From JAEZHK01 sp040768845 (lineage in GTDB: Bacteria; Bacillota; Clostridia; Christensenellales; Aristaeellaceae): 21,002 nt of DNA. The stretch's first letter is position 1. Each line of letters begins with the position of its first letter. The position numbers were made by a program, and so were the translations under genes. Location of the stretch: contig JAXGME010000015.1 in assembly GCA_040768845.1 (NCBI GenBank), positions 1-21,002 of the forward strand, written 5' to 3'. A model generated the notes under the pieces. That model saw only the letters and a list, made by a program, of their open reading frames with translations. It ran no database searches and was not told where the DNA came from. Below are positions 6,134 to 14,403 of the stretch, piece by piece.

Positions 6134-7297
6134 TTGTTTCTGAAAGCTTTGGCCTGCGCGCTGACACTGTGCCTTCTGCCGCTGACGGCGCTGGCAGAGC
6201 CGCTGGAGGCGGAGCTGCCCATCTCCATCGAGTGCGAAGCTGCGCTTCTGATGGAGCCATCCAGCGGGCAGGTAATCTTTGAACTGAGCGCGGACGAAAC
6301 GCGCCCCGTGGCCAGCGTCACCAAGATCATGACGATCCTCTTGGTCTGCGAGGCGCTGGAGGAGGGCCGCGCCGCGCCGGAGGATGTGGTGACCGTGTCG
6401 CCGCAGGCCGAGGGCATGGGCGGCTCCCAGGTGCTCCTGGACATCGGAGAGCGGCAGACGTTGGCGACGCTGCTCAAGTGCGTCATCGTCGCCTCCGCCA
6501 ACGACGCCGCGGTCGCGCTGGCGGAGCACATCTACGGTTCCGAACAGCTGTTTGTCCAGAAGATGAACGACCGAGCCGCGGCGCTGGGCATGAGTAACAC
6601 CCGCTTTGTCAACTGCACCGGGCTTCCCGCCGACGGCCAGCACACCACCGCCCGGGACGTGGCGCTGATGTCCGCGGAACTCATCCGTCACGAGGGCTAT
6701 TTTGAGTATTCCACCGTCTGGCTGGACGAACTGGACCACGGCGACGGCCGCGTGACGCAGCTGACAAACACCAACCGCCTGATCCGGCTCTACGACGGCT
6801 GCGACGGGCTCAAGACCGGCTCCACCCAGGAGGCGGGCTACTGCATGAGCGCCACCGCGCGCCGCGGAGATATGCGGCTGGTGGCCGTGGTGTTGGGGGC
6901 GAAGAGCGGAAAGTCCCGGTTTGACATCGCCGGGCGCATGATGGATCACGGCTTTGCAAACTACCGCACCTACCCCGTGGCCCAGAAGGGCGCGAAGGTG
7001 CGCGGAGAGCTGCCGGTGACCGCGGGGGAGAAGAGCGGTGTGAAGCTCGCGCTGGACGAGGACTTCACGCTGCTCATCGAAAAGGGGGAGGAAAGCGGCA
7101 TCGAACTGACGCCGCACCTTCCGGAGAGCGTGCGCGCGCCGGTTTCCGCCGGGCAGCGCGTCGGCAGCGTTGATGTGATCAGGGACGGGCGCCTGGTGGG
7201 GCAGGTGGCCGTGGCGGCGGCGGAAACCGTGGATGCGCAAAACTACTGGGACGCGGCGCGCAGGGTGCTCGCGTGCTGGCCTCTTAAAATCGCATAA
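6134..7297 (+). CDS. dacF: D-alanyl-D-alanine carboxypeptidase (DacF-like, PBP5 family)
   Basis: The enzyme removes the terminal D-Ala from peptidoglycan pentapeptides outside the membrane. In B. subtilis DacF acts in the forespore and affects cortex cross-linking. The product (387 residues) has a signal peptide ending near ALAEP and the S11 peptidase motifs SVTK (S61-K64), SAN (121-123) and KTG (227-229). A C-terminal beta-rich PBP5 domain (about 285-365) follows, then a helix that may lie on the membrane. Start choice: the GGGAGG at 6120-6125 suits TTG at 6134 or 6131; an in-frame GTG at 6125 overlaps the ribosome binding site. The deoB-punA-dacF order matches B. subtilis, but the spoIIA operon that normally follows is absent. 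The site lies in a strong hairpin and I see no clear promoter of its own. Confidence 0.92.
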   Translation: MFLKALACALTLCLLPLTALAEPLEAELPISIECEAALLMEPSSGQVIFELSADETRPVASVTKIMTILLVCEALEEGRAAPEDVVTVSPQAEGMGGSQVLLDIGERQTLATLLKCVIVASANDAAVALAEHIYGSEQLFVQKMNDRAAALGMSNTRFVNCTGLPADGQHTTARDVALMSAELIRHEGYFEYSTVWLDELDHGDGRVTQLTNTNRLIRLYDGCDGLKTGSTQEAGYCMSATARRGDMRLVAVVLGAKSGKSRFDIAGRMMDHGFANYRTYPVAQKGAKVRGELPVTAGEKSGVKLALDEDFTLLIEKGEESGIELTPHLPESVRAPVSAGQRVGSVDVIRDGRLVGQVAVAAAETVDAQNYWDAARRVLACWPLKIA

Positions 7298-7304
7298 TTC
7301 GCCC

Positions 7305-7333
7305 TTGCAATGCGGTGGCTTTTTCTGTACAAT
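7305..7333 (+). promoter_or_regulatory. Sigma-A promoter of tilS-hpt
   Basis: TTGCAA at 7305-7310 and TACAAT at 7328-7333 are separated by 17 bases. The predicted start is about 30 bases before the tilS ATG. It lies just after the dacF stop codon and therefore gives tilS an independent promoter. Confidence 0.75.
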
Positions 7334-7370
7334 AGAAAGCGTTGTTGTACCGGAACGCATCGGAGGGAGC

Positions 7371-8681
7371 ATGCTGCCAGTTCATCTGTCGGACGCCATC
7401 AAACCGGGCGAGCACGTGCTGTGCGCGGTGTCCGGCGGCGCGGACTCGGTGGCGCTTCTTTTGCTTTTGAAGGCACAGGCGGACGCGGGGCGAATCCGCC
7501 TTACGGCGGCCCACTTTGACCACCGGATCCGGCCCGAATCCGCCGAGGATGCCCGCTTTGTGCGCAGCCTTTGCGAAAAGGCGGGGGTGCCGCTGGTGGA
7601 GGGGAGCGCCGATGTGCCCGCCCTCGCCCGGAGTTCCGGCACGGGCATTGAAACCGCCGCACGCGACGCGCGGCGCGCGTTTTTGGAACGTGCCCGGATT
7701 TGCGCCGGCGCCGACGTGATCGCCACCGCCCATCACCTGGACGATCAGGCCGAAACCGTGCTGATGCACCTTCTGCGGGGCGCGGGGCTCTCCGGCGCGG
7801 CGGGCATTCGTCCGCGCGCGGGCCGCTGGGCCCGGCCGCTGCTGGAAATGCGAAAAACAGACCTTGTTCTGTTTTTGGAGTCCGTCGGCCAGCCGTGGCG
7901 CACGGATTCCACCAACGCGCAGCCGGCCACTCCAAGAAACAGACTTCGGTCTGATATTATGCCGTCACTGGAGGATATCTATCCGGGCGCCGCGGCGGCG
8001 CTGGGGCGGTTTGCATCGGTTGCGGCGGAGGAATCCGATTATCTGGACGCGCTGGCGGACGGCTTTCTCGCGGCCCATGGCACTCGAATTGACGGCGGAC
8101 TCTATGCCCTGAAGGTGGCACAGGCGCAGCCGCCGCTGGTGCGGCGGGCGCTGAGGAAGCTGCTTCCAAAGGCAGACTATGGTCTTCTTTTCCGGGTGGC
8201 CGAGTTGTATTTCGCGCCTGCGGGCCGCGTTTGCACCCGCGGAACGAGTGCCGAACGATCGGGTTCAAAGCTGTATCTGACAGACGAAAGTGTGCCCGCC
8301 GCCAGCTGCCTCGGCACGCTGCGCGCGCGGCCCTGCGAAAACAGACCGGTGTACGAAAATGGTTTTCGCCAGGCGCTGGACGCCGGCGCGGTGGAGGGCG
8401 CGTCGCTGCGCCTGCGTCGCCGCGGCGACAGAATTCACCCGCTGGGAACTTCCGGCAGCAAGAGTCTGTCAAATTATTTGACGGATCGCAAGATTGATCG
8501 GCCGCTGCGGGACAGAATTCCCGTGCTCGCCCGGGGGCGCGAGGTGCTGTGGGTGGTGGGTGTGGGCATATCGGCCCTGGCCGCGCTCACCGAGCGTTCC
8601 CGGGCGGTGGAGCTGACCTACATACCAAGGATGGACGGAGGAGCTCGCGATGATGGACGACCTGAAGGAAATACTCTATGA
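7371..8681 (+). CDS. tilS: tRNA(Ile)-lysidine synthetase
   Basis: TilS ligates lysine to C34 of tRNA-Ile(CAU) using ATP, so that the tRNA reads AUA; it is normally essential. The 436-residue protein has the PP-loop SGGADS (21-26), AHFDHRIRPES, ATAHHLDDQAET and the TilS C-terminal domain with GDRIHPLGTSGSKSLSNYLTDRKI. I chose the ATG at 7371 because GGAGGGAG lies just before it and the promoter lies between it and the upstream in-frame codons. The last 32 bases overlap hpt in another frame, which indicates translational coupling. tilS-hpt-ftsH is a widely conserved order in Bacillota. Confidence 0.95.
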   Translation: MLPVHLSDAIKPGEHVLCAVSGGADSVALLLLLKAQADAGRIRLTAAHFDHRIRPESAEDARFVRSLCEKAGVPLVEGSADVPALARSSGTGIETAARDARRAFLERARICAGADVIATAHHLDDQAETVLMHLLRGAGLSGAAGIRPRAGRWARPLLEMRKTDLVLFLESVGQPWRTDSTNAQPATPRNRLRSDIMPSLEDIYPGAAAALGRFASVAAEESDYLDALADGFLAAHGTRIDGGLYALKVAQAQPPLVRRALRKLLPKADYGLLFRVAELYFAPAGRVCTRGTSAERSGSKLYLTDESVPAASCLGTLRARPCENRPVYENGFRQALDAGAVEGASLRLRRRGDRIHPLGTSGSKSLSNYLTDRKIDRPLRDRIPVLARGREVLWVVGVGISALAALTERSRAVELTYIPRMDGGARDDGRPEGNTL

Positions 8682-9192
8682 CAGGGCCGCAATAAAGGCG
8701 TGCGTGGACCGGCTGGGCCGGACGATTTCCCGCGACTACGCCGGCAAGGACCTTCTGCTGGTGGGGATCCTGAAAGGCGCGGTGGTGTTTTTTTCCGACC
8801 TGATCCGCGCGATTGACATCCCGCTGAGCATGGACTTCATGGCGATCTCCAGCTACGGCAGCGCCACCCGGTCCACCGGCGTCGTTCGGATTCTGAAGGA
8901 CTTGGACAAGCCCATCGACGGCCGCCACGTCATCATTGTAGAGGACATCATCGACAGCGGAATGTCGCTGGCGTTTCTCAAGCAGACCCTCTTTGCCCGC
9001 GGCGCCGCGTCGATGAAGGTGTGCGTGCTGCTGGACAAACCCGACCGCCGCCGCACCCATGTGGACGTGGACTACCGGGGCTTTGTGATTCCGGACGAAT
9101 TTGTCGTGGGCTACGGGCTGGATTACGCGGAATTGTATCGAAATCTGCCAGTGATCGGCGTGTTAAAGCCTGAAATTTACACAAAAGACTAA
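8650..9192 (+). CDS. hpt: Hypoxanthine phosphoribosyltransferase
   Basis: Hpt converts hypoxanthine or guanine plus PRPP into IMP or GMP and so recovers the bases released by punA. The 180-residue length is typical. The PRPP-binding signature VIIVEDIIDSGMSL lies at about 97-110, the LKGAVVFFSDL segment near 41-51 and the purine-site region FVIPDEFVVGYGLDY at about 144-158. Two ATG codons stand in tandem at 8650 and 8653; GGAGGAG lies 6 and 9 bases before them, so either could be used. The gene starts inside tilS and shares its promoter. Confidence 0.96.
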   Translation: MMDDLKEILYDRAAIKACVDRLGRTISRDYAGKDLLLVGILKGAVVFFSDLIRAIDIPLSMDFMAISSYGSATRSTGVVRILKDLDKPIDGRHVIIVEDIIDSGMSLAFLKQTLFARGAASMKVCVLLDKPDRRRTHVDVDYRGFVIPDEFVVGYGLDYAELYRNLPVIGVLKPEIYTKD

Positions 9193-9201
9193 CGCCGGCG
9201 T

Positions 9202-9230
9202 TTGAATTCAGAAGGCCTTGCTGATATAAT
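9202..9230 (+). promoter_or_regulatory. Sigma-A promoter of ftsH
   Basis: TTGAAT at 9202-9207 and a perfect TATAAT at 9225-9230 are separated by 17 bases, and the -10 is preceded by TGA (extended -10). The start would be near 9237, which leaves the TTG at 9240 almost leaderless and favours the TTG at 9273 as the ftsH start. Confidence 0.85.
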
Positions 9231-9272
9231 ACGCGTAGATTGTGCGCTTTGGAAAGCGAGGGATTCTCCACC

Positions 9273-11219
9273 TTGAATCAAAACAAATTCATGCGATATC
9301 TGCAGGGACCGCTGATGTACCTGATATTGTTGGCGGTAATACTGCTGATGGTCAACATGTTTGGCTCCGGGACGCGGGATACCGTCACGAAGCTTGACTA
9401 TACGGATCTGCTCAAAGAGGTTGAGGAAGACGGCATTTCCAACGTCATGCTCACCGGGAACGTGCTGGTCGCCCGCAGGGTGGACAGCGACATTCCCGAG
9501 TCCGAGTTTGGCGCGCGTTATGACATCATCACCACCCTTAATGATACAAAGCAGTTTTATTCCGATGTCAACGCCATCTACGCCGCGCGGCTGAAAAAGG
9601 CCGTGGACGAAGTGAGCCCGGCGGATTATTTCTTCAAAATCCGCGTCGAGATGCCCGCCGGGACGCCCTGGTGGATGGACTGGGTGCCGCTTCTCGTCAC
9701 GATGGGCCTGTTCGGCGTGTTCTGGTACTTCATGATGCGCCAGCAGACCGGTTCCGGCAAGGGCGGCGTGATGAGCTTCGGCAAGAGCCGCGCGCGTCTG
9801 ACGGACCCCTCGAAAAACAAGGTCACCTTTGATGACGTGGCCGGCGCGGACGAGGAAAAGGAAGAGCTTCGCGAAATCGTCGAGTTTCTGAAGGACCCCA
9901 AGCGCTTTACCGACGTGGGCGCGCGCATTCCCAAGGGCGTGCTGCTGGTGGGCCCTCCGGGCACCGGCAAGACGCTGCTGGCCCGGGCGGTTTCCGGCGA
10001 GGCGGGCGTCCCGTTCTTCACCATTTCCGGTTCCGACTTTGTGGAAATGTTTGTCGGCGTCGGCGCCAGCCGCGTCCGCGACCTGTTTGACCAGGCCAAA
10101 AAGGCCGCCCCGGCCATCGTGTTTATCGACGAGATTGACGCCGTGGGCCGCCAGCGGGGCGCGGGCCTCGGCGGCGGACATGACGAGCGCGAGCAGACGC
10201 TGAACCAGCTGCTGGTCGAAATGGACGGCTTTTCCCACAACGAGGGCGTCATTGTGATGGCGGCCACCAACCGCGCGGACATTCTGGACCCGGCGCTTCT
10301 GCGCCCCGGCCGGTTTGACCGCCAGGTGGCGGTCAACTATCCGGACGTCAAGGGCCGCGAGGAGATTCTCAAAATTCACGCCAGAGGCAAGCCGCTGGAT
10401 CCGGATGTCAACCTTGAAATCCTGGCCAAGCGCACGCCCTACTTCACCGGCGCGGATCTTGAAAACGTCATGAACGAGGGCGCGATCCTGACCGCCCGCG
10501 CCGGCAAGCGTACCATCACGATGGGCATCCTCGAGGAGGCCATCACGAAGGTCAGCGCCGGCCCGGAGAAGAAGAGCCACAAGGTCACCGAGGACGACAA
10601 GCGGCTGGTGGCCTACCACGAGGCGGGCCACGCCATCGTCATGCACAATATCCCCGAGTGCGATAAGGTGCACGAGATCTCCATCATTCCGCGGGGCCGA
10701 GGGGCCGGCGGCTACACCATGTACCTGCCGGACAAGGAGGTCAACTACATCTCCAGCGCGCGGCTGCTGGCCCAGATGAGCGGCATGATGGGCGGCCACT
10801 GCGCGGAGCGGCTGGTGCTGGGCGACGTTTCCACCGGCTCTACCAGCGACCTGAAGCGCGCCACCCAGATTGCGCGCAGCATGGTCACCGAATACGGCAT
10901 GAGCGAAAAGCTCGGCCCGATCTTCCTGGGCGGGGACCACGAGGTGTTTCTGGGCCGCGACTTCTCCCAGTCCCGTTCCACGTTCTCGGAGGACGTCAAT
11001 GCGCAGATCGACAGCGAGGTGCGCAGGCTCCTGGACTCCAGCTACGAGCGCGCGCTGATCATCCTGAAGGCCCACCGCGGCGTGCTGGACAGGCTGGCCG
11101 ACACGCTGATCCAGCGGGAGAAGATTGACCGCGAGGAATTCCTGAAGATTGTCGGCGTCAAGCCGGATGAGGATGCCGGCTCGGCGGACATCGCGCCCGA
11201 GGCCGCGCCCGCGTTTTAA
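9273..11219 (+). CDS. ftsH: ATP-dependent zinc metalloprotease FtsH
   Basis: FtsH is a membrane-anchored AAA+ protease that degrades unfolded membrane proteins and selected regulators; in spore-formers it is also needed for efficient sporulation. The 648-residue protein has a first membrane segment (about 12-32), an extracytoplasmic segment, a second membrane segment (about 130-150), Walker A GPPGTGKT (227-234), Walker B FIDEID and the second region of homology RPGRFDR. The zinc motif HEAGH is at 449-453, with a downstream acidic ligand in STSDLKRAT. I chose TTG at 9273, which has an AGCGAGGGA site before it, over the in-frame TTG at 9240, which lies at the predicted transcript start. It follows tilS-hpt but has its own strong promoter and a terminator directly after it. 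Confidence 0.96.
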   Translation: MNQNKFMRYLQGPLMYLILLAVILLMVNMFGSGTRDTVTKLDYTDLLKEVEEDGISNVMLTGNVLVARRVDSDIPESEFGARYDIITTLNDTKQFYSDVNAIYAARLKKAVDEVSPADYFFKIRVEMPAGTPWWMDWVPLLVTMGLFGVFWYFMMRQQTGSGKGGVMSFGKSRARLTDPSKNKVTFDDVAGADEEKEELREIVEFLKDPKRFTDVGARIPKGVLLVGPPGTGKTLLARAVSGEAGVPFFTISGSDFVEMFVGVGASRVRDLFDQAKKAAPAIVFIDEIDAVGRQRGAGLGGGHDEREQTLNQLLVEMDGFSHNEGVIVMAATNRADILDPALLRPGRFDRQVAVNYPDVKGREEILKIHARGKPLDPDVNLEILAKRTPYFTGADLENVMNEGAILTARAGKRTITMGILEEAITKVSAGPEKKSHKVTEDDKRLVAYHEAGHAIVMHNIPECDKVHEISIIPRGRGAGGYTMYLPDKEVNYISSARLLAQMSGMMGGHCAERLVLGDVSTGSTSDLKRATQIARSMVTEYGMSEKLGPIFLGGDHEVFLGRDFSQSRSTFSEDVNAQIDSEVRRLLDSSYERALIILKAHRGVLDRLADTLIQREKIDREEFLKIVGVKPDEDAGSADIAPEAAPAF

Positions 11220-11226
11220 AAAACTT

Positions 11227-11251
11227 AAAGCCGCAATTCTTTTGCGGCTTT
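11227..11251 (+). terminator. ftsH terminator
   Basis: AAAGCCGCAA at 11227-11236 pairs perfectly with TTGCGGCTTT at 11242-11251 around a 5-base loop, 7 bases after the ftsH stop codon. The T-run is short and lies within the stem, so termination may be incomplete. Confidence 0.7.
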
Positions 11252-11371
11252 ACCATTCTGGCCGGGAGGCGGGCCCTTGGCGGCGCCTTCCGGCCCGCGC
11301 CTTTGTCGGCGGTCCGGGGCCGCGGCGCGAGAGGATTTTACCTCAGCGACCATGCAACGGGCGTCTGGTTA

Positions 11372-11380
11372 TGGTATACT
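11372..11380 (+). promoter_or_regulatory. Extended -10 promoter of the VanW-like gene
   Basis: TGG followed by TATACT (11375-11380) forms an extended -10 element about 30 bases before the start codon. The -35 region 17 bases upstream (ATGCAA) is poor, as is common when an extended -10 is present. Between the ftsH terminator and this site the sequence is GC-rich and holds no gene that I can support. Confidence 0.6.
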
Positions 11381-11411
11381 CAACAATATTGAATGAAGGG
11401 GTTCAATTCCG

Positions 11412-12842
11412 ATGACGCAAAGCGAGAGGAGACGTTCCGCCTACCGGAAGCGCGGCGCCACGGTCCACGGGCTGAAGGGGTTGGTGACGATGGCGCTCAT
11501 CGTCGCCGCCGTCGTGATCGCCATCATTGCGTTTATCCGGCTTTCGGTCAAACCCAATGTCTTTTTGAACGGCGTTTATGTCAATGGCATTTCTTTGGGC
11601 GGCTATTCCTTTGACGAGGGGCTCAAGGCCGTCAGCGACATGGCGGACCAGCGGTTGAACCAAAACGCCATCACGCTCACCTACGGCGACAAGAGTTGGA
11701 CGCTCACGCCCTCCATGCTGGGCGCTTCGATGGACGTGAGCGGCGAGGTCGCGCGGGCCTGGAGCTTCGGGCATACCGGCAACTTCTTTCAGAAGCGCTC
11801 GCAGCAGAGCTATCTGAAGGATCACACCGTGGCCTTCAACAGTGAGCTCAAGTACGACGAGGCGCTGCTGGACAGCTTTGTAGCGCAGATCAAAAGCGAA
11901 ATTGACGTGGCGCCCGTGGAGGCGTCGGTCATCATGGAGGCCGGCGAACAGCTGACCATCACGCCGTCTTCGGAGGGGCGGACGCTGGACGGCGAAGCCC
12001 TCAAAGAGGCCCTGGTCAAGGTGATCGTGGAGGGCTCCACGCCCCACATCGAGCTGGTGGCGCAGGTGGCCAAGCCCGCCATTTCCGCCGAGGAGCTTGC
12101 GTACGCCACGCAGCTGATCGGCACCTGCACCACCGACACCAAGTCCTCTACCCGAAACCGCACCAGCAACATCCACCGCGCGCTCAAGAAGTTCAACGGC
12201 TTTGCGGTGCATCCGGGCGAGACCATCTCCTTCAACAAGGTGGTTGGCAAGCGGACGCTGGAGAACGGCTTTAAGGAAGCGCCGGAATTTGCCGGCACTA
12301 CCGTGCAGGAGGGCATCGGCGGCGGCGTGTGCCAGGCCTCCACCACGCTCTACAACGCGCTTTTGCGCGCCGGGATGACGGTGGAAGCCCGCTATCAGCA
12401 CACCATGACCGTTGGATACATCTACCCGAGCCTGGACGCCACCGTCAGCGACAGCGGCAAGGACCTGGTCTTTACCAACAACCGGGACAGCACCATCTAC
12501 ATCTTTACCACCGTGGACACGGAAAAGGCGCAGGTCAACATCTACGGCAAGCCCACCGAGTACGAGATCAAGCTGGAGAGCGAGATCATCCAGAAGGACA
12601 TTCCCGCCACCAGCGTGAAGAAGAAGAAGGACACCAGCGGCAAGCACGCCTACTTTACCGACGAGATGAAGCTGATCAGCGAGGGCAAGACGGGTACAAA
12701 GTCCCGGGCCTTCATCTGCTATTACGACAGAGAGACGGGTGAATTGGTGGAGCGGGACGAATTGCACGAGGATTACTACTATCCATCGCCCCCCGTCTAC
12801 TGGGTGGGCGTCCACGAGCGGGACGAAGTGTTGATTCCCTAG
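11412..12842 (+). CDS. VanW family (YoaR-like) membrane-anchored protein
   Basis: The 476-residue product begins with a basic cytoplasmic tail and a single membrane segment (about 21-43). A region resembling the putative peptidoglycan-binding domain of YoaR-type proteins follows (about 60-205), and then a VanW domain (about 235-370). VanW-type features include FNGFAVHPGETISFNKVVGKRT, IGGGVCQASTTLYNALLRAGM and the YPSLDATV segment. The C-terminal tail is charged and tyrosine-rich. VanW is named from a vancomycin-resistance cluster, but its biochemical function is unknown and nothing here suggests resistance. An outer-surface or cell-wall role is inferred from the topology. GAAGGGG lies about 10 bases before the ATG. 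The gene follows its own promoter; ridA starts 45 bases after it and may be co-transcribed. Confidence 0.88.
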   Translation: MTQSERRRSAYRKRGATVHGLKGLVTMALIVAAVVIAIIAFIRLSVKPNVFLNGVYVNGISLGGYSFDEGLKAVSDMADQRLNQNAITLTYGDKSWTLTPSMLGASMDVSGEVARAWSFGHTGNFFQKRSQQSYLKDHTVAFNSELKYDEALLDSFVAQIKSEIDVAPVEASVIMEAGEQLTITPSSEGRTLDGEALKEALVKVIVEGSTPHIELVAQVAKPAISAEELAYATQLIGTCTTDTKSSTRNRTSNIHRALKKFNGFAVHPGETISFNKVVGKRTLENGFKEAPEFAGTTVQEGIGGGVCQASTTLYNALLRAGMTVEARYQHTMTVGYIYPSLDATVSDSGKDLVFTNNRDSTIYIFTTVDTEKAQVNIYGKPTEYEIKLESEIIQKDIPATSVKKKKDTSGKHAYFTDEMKLISEGKTGTKSRAFICYYDRETGELVERDELHEDYYYPSPPVYWVGVHERDEVLIP

Positions 12843-12887
12843 CATATCTGGGTTTCAAATGGTAATATTACAGACGGGGGGATATGG

Positions 12888-13268
12888 GTGAAGAAGGTTT
12901 TTTTGACGGAGCGCGGGCCCAAGGCGGTTGGTCCCTATTCGACGGCGGTGATCCAGGGGGAAACCGCCTACCTCTCAGGGATGCTGCCGGTTGACCCGGC
13001 GACGGGCAAGCTGGTGGAGGGCGTCGGCGCGCAGGCGCGCCAGTCCATCGCCAACATCAAAACCGTGCTGGAAGAGATGGGGCTCTCCCTTGCAAACCTG
13101 TTGAAGGTCACAATTTTTCTGACGGATCTGGCCAATTTCTCAGAGGTCAACGCCATCTACGGTGAAGCCCTTGAGATGCCCTATCCCGCCCGCTCCTGCG
13201 TTCAGGTGGCCGCGCTTCCGTTGGGCGCGCTGATCGAGATCGAGGCCGTCGCCGCGACGAAGCTTTGA
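12888..13268 (+). CDS. ridA: RidA/YjgF family enamine/imine deaminase
   Basis: RidA proteins hydrolyse reactive 2-aminoacrylate and related imines made by PLP enzymes, protecting other enzymes from damage. The 126-residue length is standard. Family hallmarks are VGPYSTAV near the N-terminus, the YLSGMLPVDPATGKLV strand-turn, LKVTIFLTDLANFSEVNAIY, and the active-site region YPARSCVQVAALPLGALIEIEAVA with the conserved arginine and glutamate. The GTG start is preceded by a GGGGGG tract about 6-10 bases upstream. It lies between the VanW-like gene and prs, 58 bases before the latter, with no strong terminator between them. Confidence 0.94.
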   Translation: MKKVFLTERGPKAVGPYSTAVIQGETAYLSGMLPVDPATGKLVEGVGAQARQSIANIKTVLEEMGLSLANLLKVTIFLTDLANFSEVNAIYGEALEMPYPARSCVQVAALPLGALIEIEAVAATKL

Positions 13269-13326
13269 TGCGCTTCGCATACGGCGCAGTACTGGGTTCC
13301 TTCAAAGTGAAAGGGGCGTAATCGAG

Positions 13327-14325
13327 GTGTTTTCCGATTCCAATATTGCCGTCTTCGCGGGCAGCGGCGGCCACGCGTTCGCGGAGCGGATGTGTCGCTA
13401 CATGGGGCGCAGGGTGGGCGCCTCACAGGTGGTTCGCTTTTCCGACGGAAACACGTTTGTCCGGGTCAACGAGTCCGTGCGCGACCGGAACGTCTACTTT
13501 GTTCAGCCCATCGGCGTAAACCCCAACGACGAGTTTGTTGAAATCCTGTTTTTTGTGGACGCGCTCAAGCGATCAAACGCGCTGTCGGTCACGCTGGTCA
13601 TGCCGTATTTCGGCTATGCCAAGGGCGACAAAAAGGACGAGCCGCGGGTATCCATCCGCGCGCGGGTATGCGCGGAGTCGATGGAACTGGCGGGCTGCGA
13701 CCGCTTCATCACGATGGACCTTCATTCGCCGCAGGTGCAGGGCTTCTTCAAGCGCCCGATGGACCACCTGTACGCGATGCCGATGCTCTGCGAAACCATG
13801 AAGCGCGAGGACCTTTCAAACACCGTGGTGGTATCGCCGGACGCGGGCTTTGCCAAGCAGGCGCGCAAGTTCGGCGCGTTGCTGAACCTGCCGGTGGCCA
13901 TCGGCGACAAGCAGCGCACCGACCATTCCGAAAACCCGCAGGTTCTGGAAATTCTGGGCGATGTGGACGGCAAGAACGCGCTGATTGTGGACGATTTTAC
14001 CACCTCCGGCGGCACGCTGGTCAACCTGGCCTACGCGCTGAAGGCCCACGGCGCCAAGCGCATCCGCGCCATGCTCAGCCACAACATCGTGTCCGCCCAG
14101 GGCGTCAAGCTGATTGATGAGAGCCCCATCGACGAGGTGCTCTCCACCGACACCGTCTTTAACCCCACCATTTGCGGGCATCCGAAGTTCCGCACCGTGT
14201 CGGTGGCGCCGATGTTTGCGGAAACGATCATCCGGTTTTACAACAGCCAGTCGATCAACGCCATGTTCTCCAGCCTGCCGGAGGACATCGTCCAGGCGGG
14301 CATCGATCTGGCCTGCGTCGAATAG
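13327..14325 (+). CDS. prs: Ribose-phosphate pyrophosphokinase (divergent PRPP synthetase)
   Basis: Prs makes PRPP from ribose-5-phosphate and ATP, feeding purine, pyrimidine, histidine and salvage pathways, including the nearby hpt. The 332-residue protein shows both phosphoribosyltransferase-like domains. The PRPP-binding loop is ALIVDDFTTSGGTL (about 219-232), and ITMDLHSPQVQGFF corresponds to the canonical TMDLHAGQIQGFF. The flexible ATP loop differs from the usual enzyme: it reads YFGYAKGDKKDEPRVSIRAR where classical Prs has YARQDRKARSREPITAK. I believe this is a divergent but recognised bacterial subgroup. A second, classical prs may exist elsewhere in the genome. The GTG start has an AAAGGGG site slightly far upstream (about 11 bases). 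A strong terminator follows the gene. Confidence 0.9.
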   Translation: MFSDSNIAVFAGSGGHAFAERMCRYMGRRVGASQVVRFSDGNTFVRVNESVRDRNVYFVQPIGVNPNDEFVEILFFVDALKRSNALSVTLVMPYFGYAKGDKKDEPRVSIRARVCAESMELAGCDRFITMDLHSPQVQGFFKRPMDHLYAMPMLCETMKREDLSNTVVVSPDAGFAKQARKFGALLNLPVAIGDKQRTDHSENPQVLEILGDVDGKNALIVDDFTTSGGTLVNLAYALKAHGAKRIRAMLSHNIVSAQGVKLIDESPIDEVLSTDTVFNPTICGHPKFRTVSVAPMFAETIIRFYNSQSINAMFSSLPEDIVQAGIDLACVE

Positions 14326-14338
14326 TCCTGATGGTGTG

Positions 14339-14364
14339 AAGGCGCGGCCGCGGCCGCGCCTTTT
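14339..14364 (+). terminator. prs terminator
   Basis: AAGGCGCGGCC pairs with GGCCGCGCCTT around a 2-base centre, 14 bases after the prs stop. The hairpin is followed by TTTTC. The stem is almost entirely G and C. Confidence 0.85.
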
Positions 14365-14403
14365 CAAACCAATGCGGCCCGCATACGAGAGAGGAAGGAT
14401 CGG

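Noticed and set aside
9189..11075. 628-residue minus-strand frame opposite ftsH
   Set aside because: It mirrors ftsH codon structure, with no domain, promoter or ribosome binding site.
11403..12845. 480-residue minus-strand frame opposite the VanW-like gene
   Set aside because: It is a shadow frame in GC-rich DNA, while the plus-strand gene has a promoter, a ribosome binding site and a recognised domain.
12841..12875. Sigma-E-like GCATATCT before ridA
   Set aside because: There is no acceptable -10 at the right distance; the resemblance is probably chance.
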